From contig JAAYZQ010000629.1 in NCBI GenBank assembly GCA_012514775.1, positions 1 through 5,984 of the forward strand: a DNA stretch of 5,984 nt, in the 5' to 3' direction. The position numbers and the translations under genes are program-made. Below the pieces are notes generated by a model. The model ran no database searches. It was not told the DNA's origin and saw only the letters and a list, made by a program, of their open reading frames with translations. Shown one piece after another: positions 5,443-5,984 of this stretch; positions within the stretch are counted from its first letter, which is position 1, and every line of letters starts with the position of its first letter. The DNA comes from Anaerolineaceae bacterium (GTDB taxonomy: Bacteria > Chloroflexota > Anaerolineae > JAAYZQ01).

Positions 5443-5984
5443 GGATCTCCCCGACCGGGCATGGCCTTGCAGCCGCCGTGACAGGTCGCGTAAGCGGCAC
5501 AGTCCGCGCAACCTTCGGGTATCGCCGAGCGCCAGGCTGCCAGGGCCTCGCCCTGCCACAGCTCGGCCATGGATGCCTCGTGCAGCGAGCCGATGATCAC
5601 CGGCGAATGGGTGCAGGGATGGACGTTGCCCCAGGGATCGATGGACGCCTGGGTGACCCCGGCCAGGCAGCCGCTGGAACTGTTGGCCTCGAAGCACGGA
5701 GGAATGCACTCGCCATACTGCACCGGATCCGCGTCCTGGATTCGTCTTTCGATGCGGCCTATGGCACGGCGCAGTTCGGAGGGCGAGGGCTCCACGGAAG
5801 GGAGCGGTGGGCCGATGTAGCGGTTAAAGGCGACGTGCTGCACACCCAGTCGCTGCCCAAGGTCGACGATGGCGTCCACCTCGTGGCAGCTCTGGTGGGT
5901 CAGAACGGCGCTGAGGGCCACGGCGATGCCCTGCTCCACGGCCAGCCGAACGTTGGCTACCGTCTCTCCAAACGAGCCGGGAAC
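5277..5984 (-). CDS. radical SAM protein with SPASM domain (partial, N-terminus beyond the window)
   Basis: The visible 236 codons are the C-terminal half of a radical SAM enzyme; the CxxxCxxC cluster that binds S-adenosylmethionine would lie beyond the right edge. The first part (FGETVANVRLAVEQGI, then LGVQHVAFNRY) is the end of the TIM-barrel-like core. The SPASM auxiliary cluster region is complete: GC at 5669, GNVHPC at about 5615, and CADCAAYATCHGGC (5510-5469), matching CxxCx5CxxxC. Such proteins usually modify ribosomal peptides or proteins and bind one or two extra iron-sulfur clusters. After the last cysteine the reading frame degrades into an arginine- and proline-rich tail unlike the family and stops at 5277, while a PqqD-like domain continues in another frame. 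The tail after about 5440 is therefore probably an artefact of a frameshift. Confidence 0.85.
   Translation of the reverse strand, partial: VPGSFGETVANVRLAVEQGIAVALSAVLTHQSCHEVDAIVDLGQRLGVQHVAFNRYIGPPLPSVEPSPSELRRAIGRIERRIQDADPVQYGECIPPCFEANSSSGCLAGVTQASIDPWGNVHPCTHSPVIIGSLHEASMAELWQGEALAAWRSAIPEGCADCAAYATCHGGCKAMPGRGDPLRRRPLSAPAAACRPPGCLPAYGHGLACACVPRPLATQSWGMARFCRCAPKRVP

Noticed and set aside
1..5984. CRISPR arrays, insertion sequences or an attachment site at the tRNA gene
   Set aside because: I saw no regularly spaced repeats, no transposase or integrase, and no second copy of the tRNA 3' end in the window.

Overview
The window is GC-rich bacterial DNA with strong AAGGAGG-type ribosome binding sites, a sigma70-like promoter and intrinsic terminators. 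A GC-rich bacterium, perhaps a Chloroflexota member, would fit. That placement is only an impression from composition and gene content; no marker in the window settles it.

Layout. At the left end on the plus strand lies a self-contained tRNA-Lys(UUU) unit with its own promoter (13-41) and intrinsic terminator (132-162). Bases 163-369 hold no convincing gene; their one clear structure is a 16-bp hairpin at 308-346. From 4909 down to 370, seven genes lie head to tail on the minus strand with gaps of 17, 97, 28, 18, 9 and 3 nt, so they look like one operon. In transcription order they are: a SWIM zinc-finger protein, two membrane-anchored bacterial PH-domain proteins, a 69-residue ubiquitin-like protein, an E2-like (Prok-E2_E type) protein, a JAB/JAMM-protease plus ThiF/E1 fusion, and a small multi-pass membrane protein. 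A 196-nt intergenic region (4910-5105) carries the probable operon promoter. Beyond it, also on the minus strand, is the C-terminal part of a radical SAM/SPASM protein that runs off the right edge. It is followed in another frame by a PqqD-like domain and a strong terminator.

How the genes work together. Modifier (Ubl), activating enzyme (E1), conjugating enzyme (E2) and removing or processing protease (JAB) are all present, so the core is a bacterial ubiquitin-like conjugation pathway. The three membrane proteins and the SWIM finger in the same unit suggest that conjugation happens at the membrane. They also suggest that the finger could help in target selection, but this is inference. The Ubl lacks a terminal di-glycine and the E1 has no obvious catalytic cysteine, so the chemistry may differ from the textbook route. 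The radical SAM gene has its own terminator and appears to be an independent transcription unit.
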